From: Periplaneta americana | Taxonomy: Eukaryota; Arthropoda; Insecta; Blattodea; Blattidae | DNA length: 64,000 nucleotides | Direction: 5' to 3' | Assembly: GCF_040183065.1 (NCBI RefSeq) | Contig: NC_091131.1 | Coordinates: forward strand, 13,352,300-13,416,299 | In this document: positions 1 through 11,288 of the stretch, piece by piece | Position numbering within the stretch: the stretch's first letter is position 1 | Layout: every line of letters begins with the position of its first letter | Program-made: the position numbers and the translations under genes | The notes under the pieces: model-generated | Databases searched by the model: none | Seen by the model: only the letters and a program-made list of their open reading frames with translations | Told to the model about the DNA's origin: nothing

Positions 1-94
1 ATCAAACTCCTGTAATGGAAGGGGGCAACAGTGTTTCCGAGTATAGCCAGGTTAATGTTAAAAATGTTGGTAAAAATAAAGTGATGTCCCTGTA
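1..94. mobile_element. Right end of a TA-flanked TIR element
   Basis: Identical to 13740-13833 by eye and related to 50520-50634, ending in gatgtccctgTA. The left part lies before the window. Same family as the whole elements at 12853-13833 and 49528-50634. Confidence 0.7.
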
Positions 95-515
95 TTATCA
101 GGCAGTACATCTCACTTGACGATGTGTGTCAGAGGAAGAACAATTATTTGTATACATCTGAAGTCTGATCAGTGTAATATGTAGCTAATCGGCGATGTAT
201 GCAATGGAGGGGGAAAGGAACTGGCCACCCTACCCTATTATCTCCTGGCCTAGTTGCCTCATAAGTGGTGCCTTCTTGGTATCATGTGTGGGGTTCAAAC
301 CTGTCTTCGGACAGTTGACTCAACAACAACTCTGGAGGTCTCCAGAGGTAGTCCGTCAAAACATGACAGCTTCCATATTTTACTTCATTCTTAATGCTAT
401 TGTTGTAAATAGTTCCTATGACACGGTGTAAAGTTCCTTATAAATACAGCATAGAGAGACAATATTTTCTTCATTGTTGGGTACACACTTTCAACACATA
501 TAATCACTGATTCAC

Positions 516-677
516 TTGGACTCTCACTTTGAGAGAGGAACAGAGATTAAGGGTGTTTGAGAATAAGGTTCTTAGGAAAATATTTAGGGCTAAGAGGGAT
601 GAAGTTACAGGAGAATGGAGAAAGTTACACAACGCAGAACTGCACACATTGTATTCTTCACCTGACATAATTAGGAA

Positions 678-680
<3 letters not shown>
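516..680 (+). mobile_element. LINE-A 3' coding fragment, left half
   Basis: Encodes REEQRLRVFENKVLRKIF to LYSSPDIIRN, matching the C-terminal tail of the LINE at 51885-52625. It is cut at GGAACAT by the L1/Tx1-like insertion and continues at 6984. Upstream, 95-515 holds an unrecognised repeat-like stretch with no convincing gene. Confidence 0.8.
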
Positions 681-724
<44 letters not shown>

Positions 725-726
<2 letters not shown>

Positions 727-2141
727 TGCACATTTTTTTTTATTTGAATAAATTGTACATATGACATCTCATTGCATACAAATGCTACCATGTACAAAAA
801 TAGAGGCTAGACAAGAGACAGTTTAAAATGATCTAGAACACCATATCATATGAACATGAATGTAAACCAAACATAACATCAAACTATATGGGCAGAAAAC
901 ATGCAATATGAAACCTAACATTACCTGATGTAGATCATCATACCATATGAACATGAAAGCAAACCAAACATAATATCAAACTATATGAACAGAAAACATG
1001 CAATATAAAAACATAACATTACCTGATGCAGCACCTTATATCATAACATACATATACCTTATATTATATTATTCGTAAATCATATCATGCTGATTTTTTA
1101 TGCACTGTAATCTTTCACTTCACTTTACCTAAATTCCTCGAATTACAGCACACTAAACTTGGTAAATACTACATCAACAATTCATTATTGTTACATTAAC
1201 AGATACACACAACATTACACTCACAATGCATTATCTCAATCTGGCACAATATGTAACATCACAATATTAATCTGATTACATCTAAATGTAACATATCATT
1301 TAAATTGAAATGCAACCATACTATCTCATTCACATTATTTTAGCTGCCTCACACTTCATTACAGAATATTATACTAAGAGAACTCACCTTATGGTACACC
1401 GAAATAGAAGGAACTTAATTCATTACAAATTATTATCTTATAACATCACATTACTTTGATTCTTTACATGACACATAGTCATCATCATTACCCTAATGGC
1501 ATCACAATACATTACAACGAGTTATCTCTTCTTTTTGATCCCATTACATTGATATAAATACAAAACAATCACTCTCGTCCTATTTCATCTCATTGAACTC
1601 TAATTGCTGTACATTTAGTCACAGCCTACAAATAAGTTAACTTGCTTTAACCTAAATATTAATTATACACCATAATTTCACACCATTTTGAAGTAAGTAT
1701 AGCACAAAATATTAAATATTAGCACAAAATTTGCCAACCTATATTATCATTAATATATTACGATATCTCAATTCGCGGTATCCTAATATATTACATTTAT
1801 CACTTCATATAATTCCAGTCGCATCATATTAACAAATATATCACTTAATATCAGATGCACCTAGTTACACACATTCAATTGTATCATTATTGAACACTTT
1901 TTTTTTTAATACACATGATTATCCATCTATTTTCTCAATATTTACATTATACTAAACTAAAAGGAAAGAGCGACACGCACTTAATGAAACTGAGTAGTGC
2001 ACAATCCATTTAATCAGTCCCCTTTCACAATTGTTTTAAAATGTTATACTGCATAGAAAATTAAGAGTCAGTACAACCAACCCAATATAATTGTAGAACA
2101 TAATGTTTGCTACCTAACCCATGAATTTTCTTTTCATCTTA
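725..2141 (-). other. 3' UTR of the full-length LINE
   Basis: 1.4 kb of AT-rich sequence between the ORF2 stop and the poly(A) tail, without open frames. Near its distal end, two diverged copies of a segment of about 100 bp can be seen (around 838-920 and 935-1020, sharing catatgaacatgaa and aaaccaaacataa). No other gene is seen here. Confidence 0.6.
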
Positions 2142-5100
2142 TTATCTATTCAATTCTAATAGTCTGAGTTCTTTTAGTATTTGGGATAGCTTGCCGTCCT
2201 TCGTTTCCAGTCTGGCAGCCTCTTCTTTCAACATATGTAAGAATTCTTCGATTTTGTGTAAGGGCTTTGTCAACTGGTAGTGCAGGAAACCTGAAGCAAG
2301 CCATACAGTTACAAATTTGTTTTGTTTTGTTGGTGGGTCTAATACCAATAATGTTTGGAACCAATCATGTAGTTGCGAATCTGGCCATATTTTTACTAGT
2401 AGAGCTTTTGCTGCTTCCCATATGGTTTTTGCAGCACCACAGTTTGTGACACGATGTTTCAGTGTGTCTGTCCATCCACATTTTTTGCAGGCAGGCGAAT
2501 CTGTTAAATTATGACGATGTCTCTTTTCTTCAGTTGGTATAATCTGGTTGAGATAGCAATACACTGTTGTCTTCCATGCATTCGGGATGTTCGCCATATG
2601 CATATTGCGCCATATATTCCTCCATCTTTGATTTGGAAACTTTTCAACGATACGTGGAATTTGCACATTTTTTTTCATGAGGTGAGTGTAGATAATCTTT
2701 GTGTTTTGATTCTTGTCATTCGTGGCTATTGTTGGAGAATATGACTCTATTGCTTCCCAAATCATTTTCAGCGACTGCGGTAAGATGGTTGTTTTACTGC
2801 ATAGTAGTGGAATGTGTTTTTGCCAGAATTTGTTGTCCATGGGATCACTTTCATCTTGTTTCGCACGAAGAATATTCCGTGTCAAAAGAGCCTGACTTTT
2901 TTCTTTAACTGCAATCAGCTGTAAACCTCCTTTCGTTGTTGGTAGGTGTAGTTGTGTTTTTGGAAGCTTGTAAAAATATCCTTTCCAGACATAGAAGCTG
3001 ATTGCTCGGTCTAATACTGTGGAGTATTTTGTCGGAAGAGGCAAAATCTGTGCTACATACCACAATTTGGACAGGCAAAATACATTTATATGCCATATCC
3101 TCTCAAACAGATTGAGGGTTCTATGTATATGCTGAAATATGGACGCTCGAGTTCTTGCAGACGTAATGGACCAATTGATGTCAACCATTTCTTTGAAGGA
3201 TGCACATACTGTTATTCCTAAAATCTTTGCTTCTCTTTTTATAGGGATATAATTTACAGTATGTGTAACAGGCCAATTACCTAATGGTACTAATGATGAC
3301 TTTTGTGTATTTATTTGTGCACAGGATGCATTACTATATGTCTGTAGAATCTGTGGTAATTTTGTACACTCTTCTTCATCTCGGAGAAGGATTACAACAT
3401 CGTCTGCATATACCCTGATCGTGAACATGGAGCATGTGGCTCGTCCAGTTTGTAATATGTCATGTGACATTCTAATAAGTGGTTCTATACCAATAGCAAA
3501 CAGGCACATTGACAGAGGGCATCCTTGTCGTACCGATGATGCAATAGAAATACGTTTCGTAAAGAAACCGTTCACTTGAATTTTGGAGTGAGCACTATCA
3601 TATAAGCTTTCTACAACATTAACAATTTTGTCTGGAATACAGAAGTGTTTCATAACACGTTGCAGATAGAGATGGTTCATTCTATCAAAGGCCTTATTAA
3701 AATCTATTGATAACAGTGCTGCTTTTTCATCTGGGAATTCTTCATAATGTAAAATTGTATCACGAATGGTGACAAGGTTATGAATTATTGATTTGTCCGG
3801 TACACTGCAAGTTTGGCCTATTTCAAAAATATCTCGAAAGGTTGGTTTTAATCTGTTCGCTAGTATCTTCATAAATAACTTATAGTCTGTGTTCAAGAGC
3901 GTGATTGGACGATAGTCCGACACTGTACGTGGCTGTATAACTTTCGGGAGAAGTATTACAATCCCATCACTGAAACCCTCAACTACAATCCCACTATCAA
4001 AAATGTAATTGAACAATTCAACTAATGTGTCTTTAATTAAAGTCCAATGTATTTTATACAGTTGATATGTAAGTCCATCGGATCCAGGGGCAGTATTCTT
4101 GGGTGCAGTTTCTATTGCCATGAGAATTTCTTCTTCTGTAATTGGTAACTGAAGATCGCGTTGCTGCTGCAAATTCAAGTGTCTGTTCACATGCTTGAGT
4201 AAAGTGTCCGTTTCCGTTACAGAGGTGGGAGATGCAGAATAAAGGGATTTGAAGAAAGTTTCAACTTCTTTAATACAGTCTGAGTTAGATGTTAATTCTG
4301 TTCCTTCCGTTGTTTGGAGGTGGGATATGTGTTTAGTCCTAGCGTTACGTTTTTCCTTTACAAGATGGTATAGGGCACATCTTTCATCTTCGCTTACTGT
4401 TGGCGTTCTCGCACGTATCTTTACACCGTCCATGAATTTTTGTTGAAGAGCACAAATAGTCGATTTAATGTTTAAAATTTCTTGCCACTTATTACCGTCT
4501 GTCTGTTGTGCATCATATAATTCGTTTAAAAGCTGATAGTAAAAGTTCAATGTTTCCCTATTTTCTGCGGCTCGAATGATACCTGCTTGTTGAAAATAGG
4601 ATTTTATTCCAGGTTTTATAATATTTAACCACTTTTGCAGGATGTTGAGTTTGGAGTTGTTGGCTCTGATTGTTAATTTCTCAAAATGTTGAGAAAATTG
4701 TTCACTGATTTCAGGAATATATAGTAAGGTATTGTTCAGTTTCCAAAAGCTCTTACCATACAGGGGAAGAGGAATATCAGTCTGGAGCGAAAGGAGGACA
4801 CAGTCATGGTCAGAAAATGGCGTGGGAAAAACTTGTATACGGTAGACATATTTACTGTGTGTTCTGGTGATATAGAATCGATCTAATCTAGATGCTCCAT
4901 TTTGTCGGCGAAACGTATATTCTACTCTATTACCATGGAGAAGTTCCCAAGTATCTACTAGTTGTAGGTCTTGTGTCATATTAGTCAAAACTGGAGATGG
5001 ATTATACTGCCCCGTTTGATCTTTCGCGTGAAGCACACAGTTCCAGTCCCCACCTATCAGTAGACAGTCATATCTGTGGCGAAGGAAGAAAGGGAGTTCC

Positions 5101-5519
5101 TTACTTAGAAAATTTTCTCTTTCTTGGCGATGATTGGTTCCAGAAGGAAGATATACATTGAGCACCTGAATGTTATTAACCTTCATGGATATCACTCGTC
5201 CGCTTGGATGTTTTTCAATGGCATCTACTGCAAGTCCACAACGATAAATAACTGCCGTACCACGATTTTCATCACCAGTGTTAACAACGTAATCATACTC
5301 CGGTCCTATGAAATCAAAGTTTTCTGTATTCACTTCCTGCAACAGTAGCATATCTATACTGTTTTGTTTTATGAATGCATTTAGTAACGACTGTTTATTT
5401 TTGCTTTGTAAACAATTTATATTTAGTGTCGCATAATTTCGTAGTAGCACCATATATTGTAGTATATAAAGTAGTGCAAGTATTGACTTGCAGTACGATA
5501 TGGATATTCCTGTCTGCAT
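2142..5519 (-). CDS. LINE ORF2: endonuclease and reverse transcriptase
   Basis: 1125 aa, uninterrupted. An APE-type endonuclease (about 30-245) shows LLLQEVN, LLIGGDWNCV, SRLDRFYI and the SDH catalytic motif FSDHDC. The reverse transcriptase (about 475-720) shows APGSDGLTYQLYK, LSIDFNKAFDRM, SVRQGCPLSMCLF and the catalytic YADDVVILL (YADD 704-707). A C-terminal zinc-binding motif CKKCGWTDTLKHRVTNC begins at 1011. The RQGCPLS...IEPL pattern and domain order fit the L1/Tx1 group better than Jockey. It nicks the target and copies the element RNA in place. All catalytic motifs look intact. Confidence 0.88.
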   Translation of the reverse strand: MQTGISISYCKSILALLYILQYMVLLRNYATLNINCLQSKNKQSLLNAFIKQNSIDMLLLQEVNTENFDFIGPEYDYVVNTGDENRGTAVIYRCGLAVDAIEKHPSGRVISMKVNNIQVLNVYLPSGTNHRQERENFLSKELPFFLRHRYDCLLIGGDWNCVLHAKDQTGQYNPSPVLTNMTQDLQLVDTWELLHGNRVEYTFRRQNGASRLDRFYITRTHSKYVYRIQVFPTPFSDHDCVLLSLQTDIPLPLYGKSFWKLNNTLLYIPEISEQFSQHFEKLTIRANNSKLNILQKWLNIIKPGIKSYFQQAGIIRAAENRETLNFYYQLLNELYDAQQTDGNKWQEILNIKSTICALQQKFMDGVKIRARTPTVSEDERCALYHLVKEKRNARTKHISHLQTTEGTELTSNSDCIKEVETFFKSLYSASPTSVTETDTLLKHVNRHLNLQQQRDLQLPITEEEILMAIETAPKNTAPGSDGLTYQLYKIHWTLIKDTLVELFNYIFDSGIVVEGFSDGIVILLPKVIQPRTVSDYRPITLLNTDYKLFMKILANRLKPTFRDIFEIGQTCSVPDKSIIHNLVTIRDTILHYEEFPDEKAALLSIDFNKAFDRMNHLYLQRVMKHFCIPDKIVNVVESLYDSAHSKIQVNGFFTKRISIASSVRQGCPLSMCLFAIGIEPLIRMSHDILQTGRATCSMFTIRVYADDVVILLRDEEECTKLPQILQTYSNASCAQINTQKSSLVPLGNWPVTHTVNYIPIKREAKILGITVCASFKEMVDINWSITSARTRASIFQHIHRTLNLFERIWHINVFCLSKLWYVAQILPLPTKYSTVLDRAISFYVWKGYFYKLPKTQLHLPTTKGGLQLIAVKEKSQALLTRNILRAKQDESDPMDNKFWQKHIPLLCSKTTILPQSLKMIWEAIESYSPTIATNDKNQNTKIIYTHLMKKNVQIPRIVEKFPNQRWRNIWRNMHMANIPNAWKTTVYCYLNQIIPTEEKRHRHNLTDSPACKKCGWTDTLKHRVTNCGAAKTIWEAAKALLVKIWPDSQLHDWFQTLLVLDPPTKQNKFVTVWLASGFLHYQLTKPLHKIEEFLHMLKEEAARLETKDGKLSQILKELRLLELNR

Positions 5520-5538
5520 ATTCTACGTCCAAAAATAT

Positions 5539-6789
5539 TTATGATTCACAGTCGGTAAGGAAGTCTCCAGTCCTATTGGTTTTATCTTCCTTAGGAAGAG
5601 ATTTTCCATCAGCACCGTCCTTTTTACTGCCCTCTTTGGTACGACCATAGATTGCGTAGGGGTGAGGTCTTGGACTGTTCTTGATCTTATTGCTAGGATA
5701 CGTGTTTGTTGTGTTCTTTTCGCTGGCGCTGCTACCAGGAACCGCCCCATCATCGCGACTTCTCAGACGTGGGTCCCGTGTACACTCATGTTGCGCCATA
5801 GGTTTAAGTTTCTTAGGTGGTGTTTCAGTAGGTTGCCCTAATTTTTGGTTTTCTTCGCGATCAATTGTGGATTCTCCAGGATCCAAAGGTGTTTTTATTC
5901 CAGCTGAAGTATTTGTTATTTCCATGTCATCATCGATAACTGTAGGTTGTTCCTTATCCTGTGCAACCTCAGCTGCATCATTTGCTGTATATTCTGTGGT
6001 GTCCATAATATTTTGTTCATCTTCTGTAGTCACTGTTTTTATGGCCTCAGTCTCTGATGCGGTGTCAGTTTCTTCTTCTACAGGTGCTTCACGTTCCGTG
6101 GGACGTTCCATCGTTTGCATTTCATGTGGCGCCTCACGTTGCTGTATGACTGTTCCCGAAACAATGTCACTTAATAACATTTGTCGTTGTTTGACATTAA
6201 CATTCATGGTGGTTTTCCTCTGAGGGCAGTCTTCTTTCTTATGATTGGGCTCATGGCACACATAGCATAAAATCGGTTGTCCCACATACGTGATGTGTGC
6301 GTTATATCCCGCGATGGATATCGATCCTGGAATATGCTTCTTAATTTCCATTTTTACCGCACGAACGCCATTGTTAACTGGGAAAGGATAAGCTGTGCTC
6401 CACTGTTCTTGTCTCACTGAATGAACTACACCATACGTATTTAACGCTGTTTGAATTAATGAACTCGGCACCTCCGGGGGTAAATTAAACACTCGGACAG
6501 TTACGGAAGGAACATCTGCCTTGCTTACTTTCACTTGTGTTTGTTCACCATTATTATATTTGAAATCTGTTGTACCTTCATGTTTGTGTATTAGTTTTTC
6601 ATATATCGTAGGCGATATCACTTTTATATATAATGATTTTTCTTGTGTATTTAATTGCAACATATCTACCTGTTCTGTGTTTAAGTTGAGAGTTTGTTGT
6701 ATCCAAAGATGTACATCCATTGCCATAGGACGAGTAGCACTACCATCAAATTGAACTTTAATTGTATTAAGTCGTCGAATTGTAGCCAT
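5539..6789 (-). CDS. LINE ORF1: nucleic-acid-binding protein with CCHC knuckle
   Basis: 416 aa from the ATG at 6789. The frame is open upstream to 6990, but that part is the 5' leader. Family role: binds the element RNA to form the retrotransposition particle. An RRM-like stretch around 93-150 (SVTVRVFNLPPEVPSS) precedes a zinc knuckle, CYVCHEPNHKKEDC (175-188), with exact C-x2-C-x4-H-x4-C spacing. The C-terminal third is acidic, then basic and low in complexity. The stop lies 19 nt before the ORF2 start, so ORF2 may be translated by reinitiation. Confidence 0.85.
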   Translation of the reverse strand: MATIRRLNTIKVQFDGSATRPMAMDVHLWIQQTLNLNTEQVDMLQLNTQEKSLYIKVISPTIYEKLIHKHEGTTDFKYNNGEQTQVKVSKADVPSVTVRVFNLPPEVPSSLIQTALNTYGVVHSVRQEQWSTAYPFPVNNGVRAVKMEIKKHIPGSISIAGYNAHITYVGQPILCYVCHEPNHKKEDCPQRKTTMNVNVKQRQMLLSDIVSGTVIQQREAPHEMQTMERPTEREAPVEEETDTASETEAIKTVTTEDEQNIMDTTEYTANDAAEVAQDKEQPTVIDDDMEITNTSAGIKTPLDPGESTIDREENQKLGQPTETPPKKLKPMAQHECTRDPRLRSRDDGAVPGSSASEKNTTNTYPSNKIKNSPRPHPYAIYGRTKEGSKKDGADGKSLPKEDKTNRTGDFLTDCES

Positions 6790-6983
6790 GTTTGGTTTTC
6801 CTGTTGTCACTTTTCTCAAATATGAAGAAAAGACACACGCGAAAGTATTCGTAAGAATGTAAACACCGCACGAAATACTTCGGTTTAATACAACACTTAT
6901 AGTATACACACACTCCGCGTACACGAACTCACTAGATAACCGCTCCCGTAACCTCGACCGTACTCTGCCGTGGTTGAAGCGAG

Positions 6984-7257
6984 GGAACATTAAATCCAGA
7001 CGTTTGAGGTGGGCAGGGCATGTAGCACGTATGGGCGAATCCGGAAATGCATATCGAGTGTTAGTTGAGAGACCGGAGGAAAAAGACCTTTCAGGAGGTC
7101 GACACGTAGATGGGATGATAATAAGTTATTAAAACGGATTTGGGGGGAGTTGGGATATGATGATAGACACTGGATTAATCTTGCACGGGTTAGGGACCGA
7201 TGGCGGGCTTATGTGAGGGCGGCAATGAACCTCCTGGTTTCTTAAAAGCCATTTGTA
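6984..7257 (+). mobile_element. LINE-A 3' coding fragment, right half
   Basis: Resumes exactly where 680 stopped (taaatccagacgtttga) and runs to the LINE 3' end with its short taagtaag tail. The frame is broken by small indels compared with the open copy at 51885-52625 (for instance around 7085-7130), so this host LINE is older than its guest. Confidence 0.8.
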
Positions 7258-7267
7258 AGTAAGAATA

Positions 7268-7453
7268 TATAATCACTGATTAATTTTATAATTTATTTAC
7301 TGTGTTAGCATTAGAAAATTACCTGGCTGGCTAGAGGTATTCTTCATTGTCCGAAGCTTAGACCTGTACACTGAATAATACCACTTGGAAACTAGCCAGC
7401 CAGGTAATGTTGTAATGTTAACACAGTAAAGAAGTTGTAAAGTTAATCAGTAA
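7268..7453. mobile_element. Short inverted-repeat element (MITE-like)
   Basis: The left arm (7268-7332: ttactgtgttagcat, tacctggctggctag) is mirrored by the right arm (7391-7452: ctagccagccaggta, taacacagtaaa), with about 58 bp between. No coding content. It sits directly after the LINE-A tail. Confidence 0.65.
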
Positions 7454-7661
7454 CAATATTTCATTTAGGAGAGGCCGGAAATTAAGGTGGGCTACTCTCA
7501 TCTTCCTCGTGATAATTTTTGCTAAGTAGACAGAAACATATTTTTTACAAGGGTCGCTAAACTTCTGGAATTAAGATTTTGAGTCTATAATTAGATGTGA
7601 AGTGTATAAGACTAGTGCATTAGAACTGCATGAAAATCATAAAGTTGTAACTAAGAATAAT

Positions 7662-10335
7662 AAGGTTAGAATAGATTAACTTAATTTAAACTTAGCCGTA
7701 GTTTGTAACTAACTTCTGAATAAACTATATGAATTCAAGCATTCAGTATTTTATTATTTCAAGGTTAGAATAGACTAACTTAATTTAACCTTAGCCATAG
7801 TTTGTAACTAACTTCTGAATAAACTATATGAATTCAAGCATTCAGTATTTTATTATTTCAAGGTTAGAATAGACTAACTTAATTTAAACTTAGCCATAGT
7901 TTGTAACTAACTTCTGAATAAACTATATGAATTCAAGCATTCAGTATTTTATTATTTCAAGGTTAGAATAGATTAACTTAATTTAAACTTAGCCATAGTT
8001 TGTAACTAACTTCTGAATAAACTACATGAATTCAAGCATTCAGTATTTTATTATTACAAGGTTAGAATGGACTAATTTAATTTAAACTTAGCCGTAGTTT
8101 GTAACTAACTTCTGAATAAACTATATGAATTCAAGCATTCAGTATTTTATTATTACAAGGTTAGAATAGATTAACTTAATTTAAACTTGGCCATAGTTTG
8201 TAACTAACTTCTGAATAAACTATATGAATTCAAGCATTCAGTATTTTATTATTTCAAGGTTAGAATAGACTAACTTAATTTAACCTTAGCCATAGTTTGT
8301 AACTAACTTCTGAATAAACTATATGAATTCAAGCATTCAGTATTTTATTATTTCAAGGTTAGAATAGATTAACTTAATTTAAACTTAGCCATAGTTTGTA
8401 ACTAACTTCTGAATAAACTACATGAATTCAAGCATTCAGTATTTTATTATTACAAGGTTAGAATGGACTAATTTAATTTAAACTTAGCCGTAGTTTGTAA
8501 CTAACTTCTGAATAAACTATATGAATTCAAGCATTCAGTATTTTATTATTACAAGGTTAGAATAGACTAACTTAATTTAACCTTAGCCATAGTTTGTAAC
8601 TAACTTCTGAATAAACTATATGAATTCAAGCATTCAGTATTTTATTATTTCAAGGTTAGAATAGACTAACTTAATTTAACCTTAGCCATAGTTTGTAACT
8701 AACTTCTGAATAAACTATATGAATTCAAGCATTCAGTATTTTATTATTTCAAGGTTAGAATAGACTAACTTAATTTAACCTTAGCCATAGTTTGTAACTA
8801 ACTTCTGAATAAACTATATGAATTCAAGCATTCAGTATTTTATTATTTCAAGGTTAGAATAGACTAACTTAATTTAAACTTAGCCATAGTTTGTAACTAA
8901 CTTCTGAATAAACTATATGAATTCAAGCATTCAGTATTTTATTATTTCAAGGTTAGAATAGATTAACTTAATTTAAACTTAGCCATAGTTTGTAACTAAC
9001 TTCTGAATAAACTACATGAATTCAAGCATTCAGTATTTTATTATTACAAGGTTAGAATGGACTAATTTAATTTAAACTTAGCCGTAGTTTGTAACTAACT
9101 TCTGAATAAACTATATGAATTCAAGCATTCAGTATTTTATTATTACAAGGTTAGAATAGATTAACTTAATTTAAACTTAGCCATAGTTTGTAACTAACTT
9201 CTGAATAAACTATATGAATTCAAGCATTCAGTATTTTATTATTTCAAGGTTAGAATAGACTAACTTAATTTAACCTTAGCCATAGTTTGTAACTAACTTC
9301 TGAATAAACTATATGAATTCAAGCATTCAGTATTTTATTATTTCAAGGTTAGAATAGATTAACTTAATTTAAACTTAGCCATAGTTTGTAACTAACTTCT
9401 GAATAAACTACATGAATTCAAGCATTCAGTATTTTATTATTACAAGGTTAGAATGGACTAATTTAATTTAAACTTAGCCGTAGTTTGTAACTAACTTCTG
9501 AATAAACTATATGAATTCAAGCATTCAGTATTTTATTATTACAAGGTTAGAATAGACTAACTTAATTTAACCTTAGCCATAGTTTGTAACTAACTTCTGA
9601 ATAAACTATATGAATTCAAGCATTCAGTATTTTATTATTTCAAGGTTAGAATAGACTAACTTAATTTAACCTTAGCCATAGTTTGTAACTAACTTCTGAA
9701 TAAACTATATGAATTCAAGCATTCAGTATTTTATTATTTCAAGGTTAGAATAGACTAACTTAATTTAACCTTAGCCATAGTTTGTAACTAACTTCTGAAT
9801 AAACTATATGAATTCAAGCATTCAGTATTTTATTATTTCAAGGTTAGAATAGACTAACTTAATTTAAACTTAGCCATAGTTTGTAACTAACTTCTGAATA
9901 AACTATATGAATTCAAGCATTCAGTATTTTATTATTTCAAGGTTAGAATAGACTAACTTAATTTAAACTTAGCCATAGTTTGTAACTAACTTCTGAATAA
10001 ATTATATGAATTCAAGCATTCAGTATTTTATTATTTCAAGGTTAGAATAGACTAACTTAATTTAAACTTAGCCATAGTTTGTAACTAACTTCTGAATAAA
10101 TTATAACATGAACTCAAGCATTCAGTATTTTATTATTACAAGGTTAGAATAGACTAACTTAATTTAAACTTAGCCATAGTTTGTAACTAACTTCTGAATA
10201 AATTATATGAATTCAAGCATTCAGTATTTTATTATTACAAGGTTAGAATAGACTAACTTAATTTAAACTTAGCCATAGTTTGTAACTAACTTCTGAATAA
10301 ATTATAACATGAACTCAAGCATTCAGTATTTCATT
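7662..10335. repeat. 99-bp satellite array, about 27 units
   Basis: Tandem units start aaggttagaatagac and end cattcagtattttattat. The first period, 7662 to 7761 to 7860, is exactly 99. Variants (tggactaattt, ccgtag, actacatg) recur in the same order 990 bp apart (8041 versus 9031), a 10-unit higher-order repeat. The last units near 10080-10310 differ by small insertions (ttataacatgaactc). No open frame; non-coding satellite. Confidence 0.93.
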
Positions 10336-10692
10336 ATTACTAACACAATACTACTACCCACCTATGCACTTATCCAATAAACAGAGATGCTGAAGGAAAG
10401 TAACATTGATGATTATGAGTGATTGTGCTGAGTGAAAATAATTTTAATTCCTTATTTAAGAACGCTATACAGGATGTTTCAGAATTGGAGGCATGTTCCT
10501 CTCACCAAAACAAGAAAAAAGGTAATATAAATATATGTCCGAAAATCCTTAGTTTTTTAGTTATTAGGCCTAATGAAAGAACATAATGAAACATTTGTTA
10601 GATATTGTCAGCTTGGCAGCAACTGTTGCAACTTTAATCAATTCAGAAACTCGTAACAAATGTTCAAAATGTTCTCCTCTTGCTTCCACTTT

Positions 10693-11288
10693 CATTGACG
10701 AAATGGCGTCGTTGTTATGTTTCCATGGTTACTAAGTATGTTTGCGGTAATGTTTATGCTCCATCGTGAATGTTCTTGATTTCACCGTAACGTTTATATT
10801 TTTAAGTTAACGCTTACGTTATGTTTAGTTTTCATTGTGTTACAATTAAAATTAAACATAACGTAGTATTAGTATTAGTATTTAGTATTAGTATTTATTT
10901 ATTTAACCTGGTAGAGATAAGGCCGTCAGGCCTTCTCTGCCCCTCTACCAGGAGATTCCAACTACAATATCAACAATAAAATTACAATTAGTATTAAATT
11001 TACAATTACAATTACAAATAATATTACAATTAGTATTAAATTTACAATTACAATAAAATCAAAGTACGAAAAGATTACCTGAATAATTAAAGCTAGATAA
11101 TTTATCATAGAGAAACAAAGAATATTTTATATTTACTGAATTACAAATTAAAAATAACGTAAGCGTTAACTTAAAAATGTAAACGTTACTATAAAATCAA
11201 GAAGTCTTACCATCACTCACGATGGGAACATAAACATAACCGCGAAGATACTTGGTAACCATGGAAACATAACGACGTCATTTCGTCA
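10693..11288. mobile_element. Fold-back element with ~140-bp arms
   Basis: The left arm (10693-10834: cattgacgaaatgg, tttccatggttac, gttaacgcttacg) is mirrored at 11150-11288 (cgtaagcgttaac, ggtaaccatggaaac, ccatttcgtcat equivalent). The spacer of about 315 bp includes an A/T-rich repeat of ttacaatta. No gene is seen. Flanks 10340-10692 and 11289-12852 hold nothing I can identify beyond AT-rich repeat-like sequence. Confidence 0.7.

Larger units (their letters stand above)
681..6983 (-). mobile_element. Full-length L1/Tx1-like LINE, both ORFs open
   Basis: A 6.3-kb non-LTR retrotransposon in minus orientation. Its poly(A) tail is the 44-T run at 681-724. GGAACAT occurs on both sides (674-680 and 6984-6990) as target duplication. 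It carries a 194-bp 5' leader, ORF1 (5539-6789), a 19-nt gap, ORF2 (2142-5519) and a 1.4-kb AT-rich 3' UTR (725-2141). It is inserted within the 3' coding part of another LINE, whose halves are 516-680 and 6984-7257. Open frames, a long homopolymer tail and a clean duplication suggest recent insertion. Confidence 0.88.

Noticed and set aside
5681-6223. 180-aa plus-strand frame
   Set aside because: Antisense shadow of LINE ORF1, low-complexity serine/valine.
6790-6990. N-terminal extension of LINE ORF1 from an ATG at 6990
   Set aside because: That ATG lies in the target duplication and the stretch is the 5' leader; the ATG at 6789 begins the recognisable protein.
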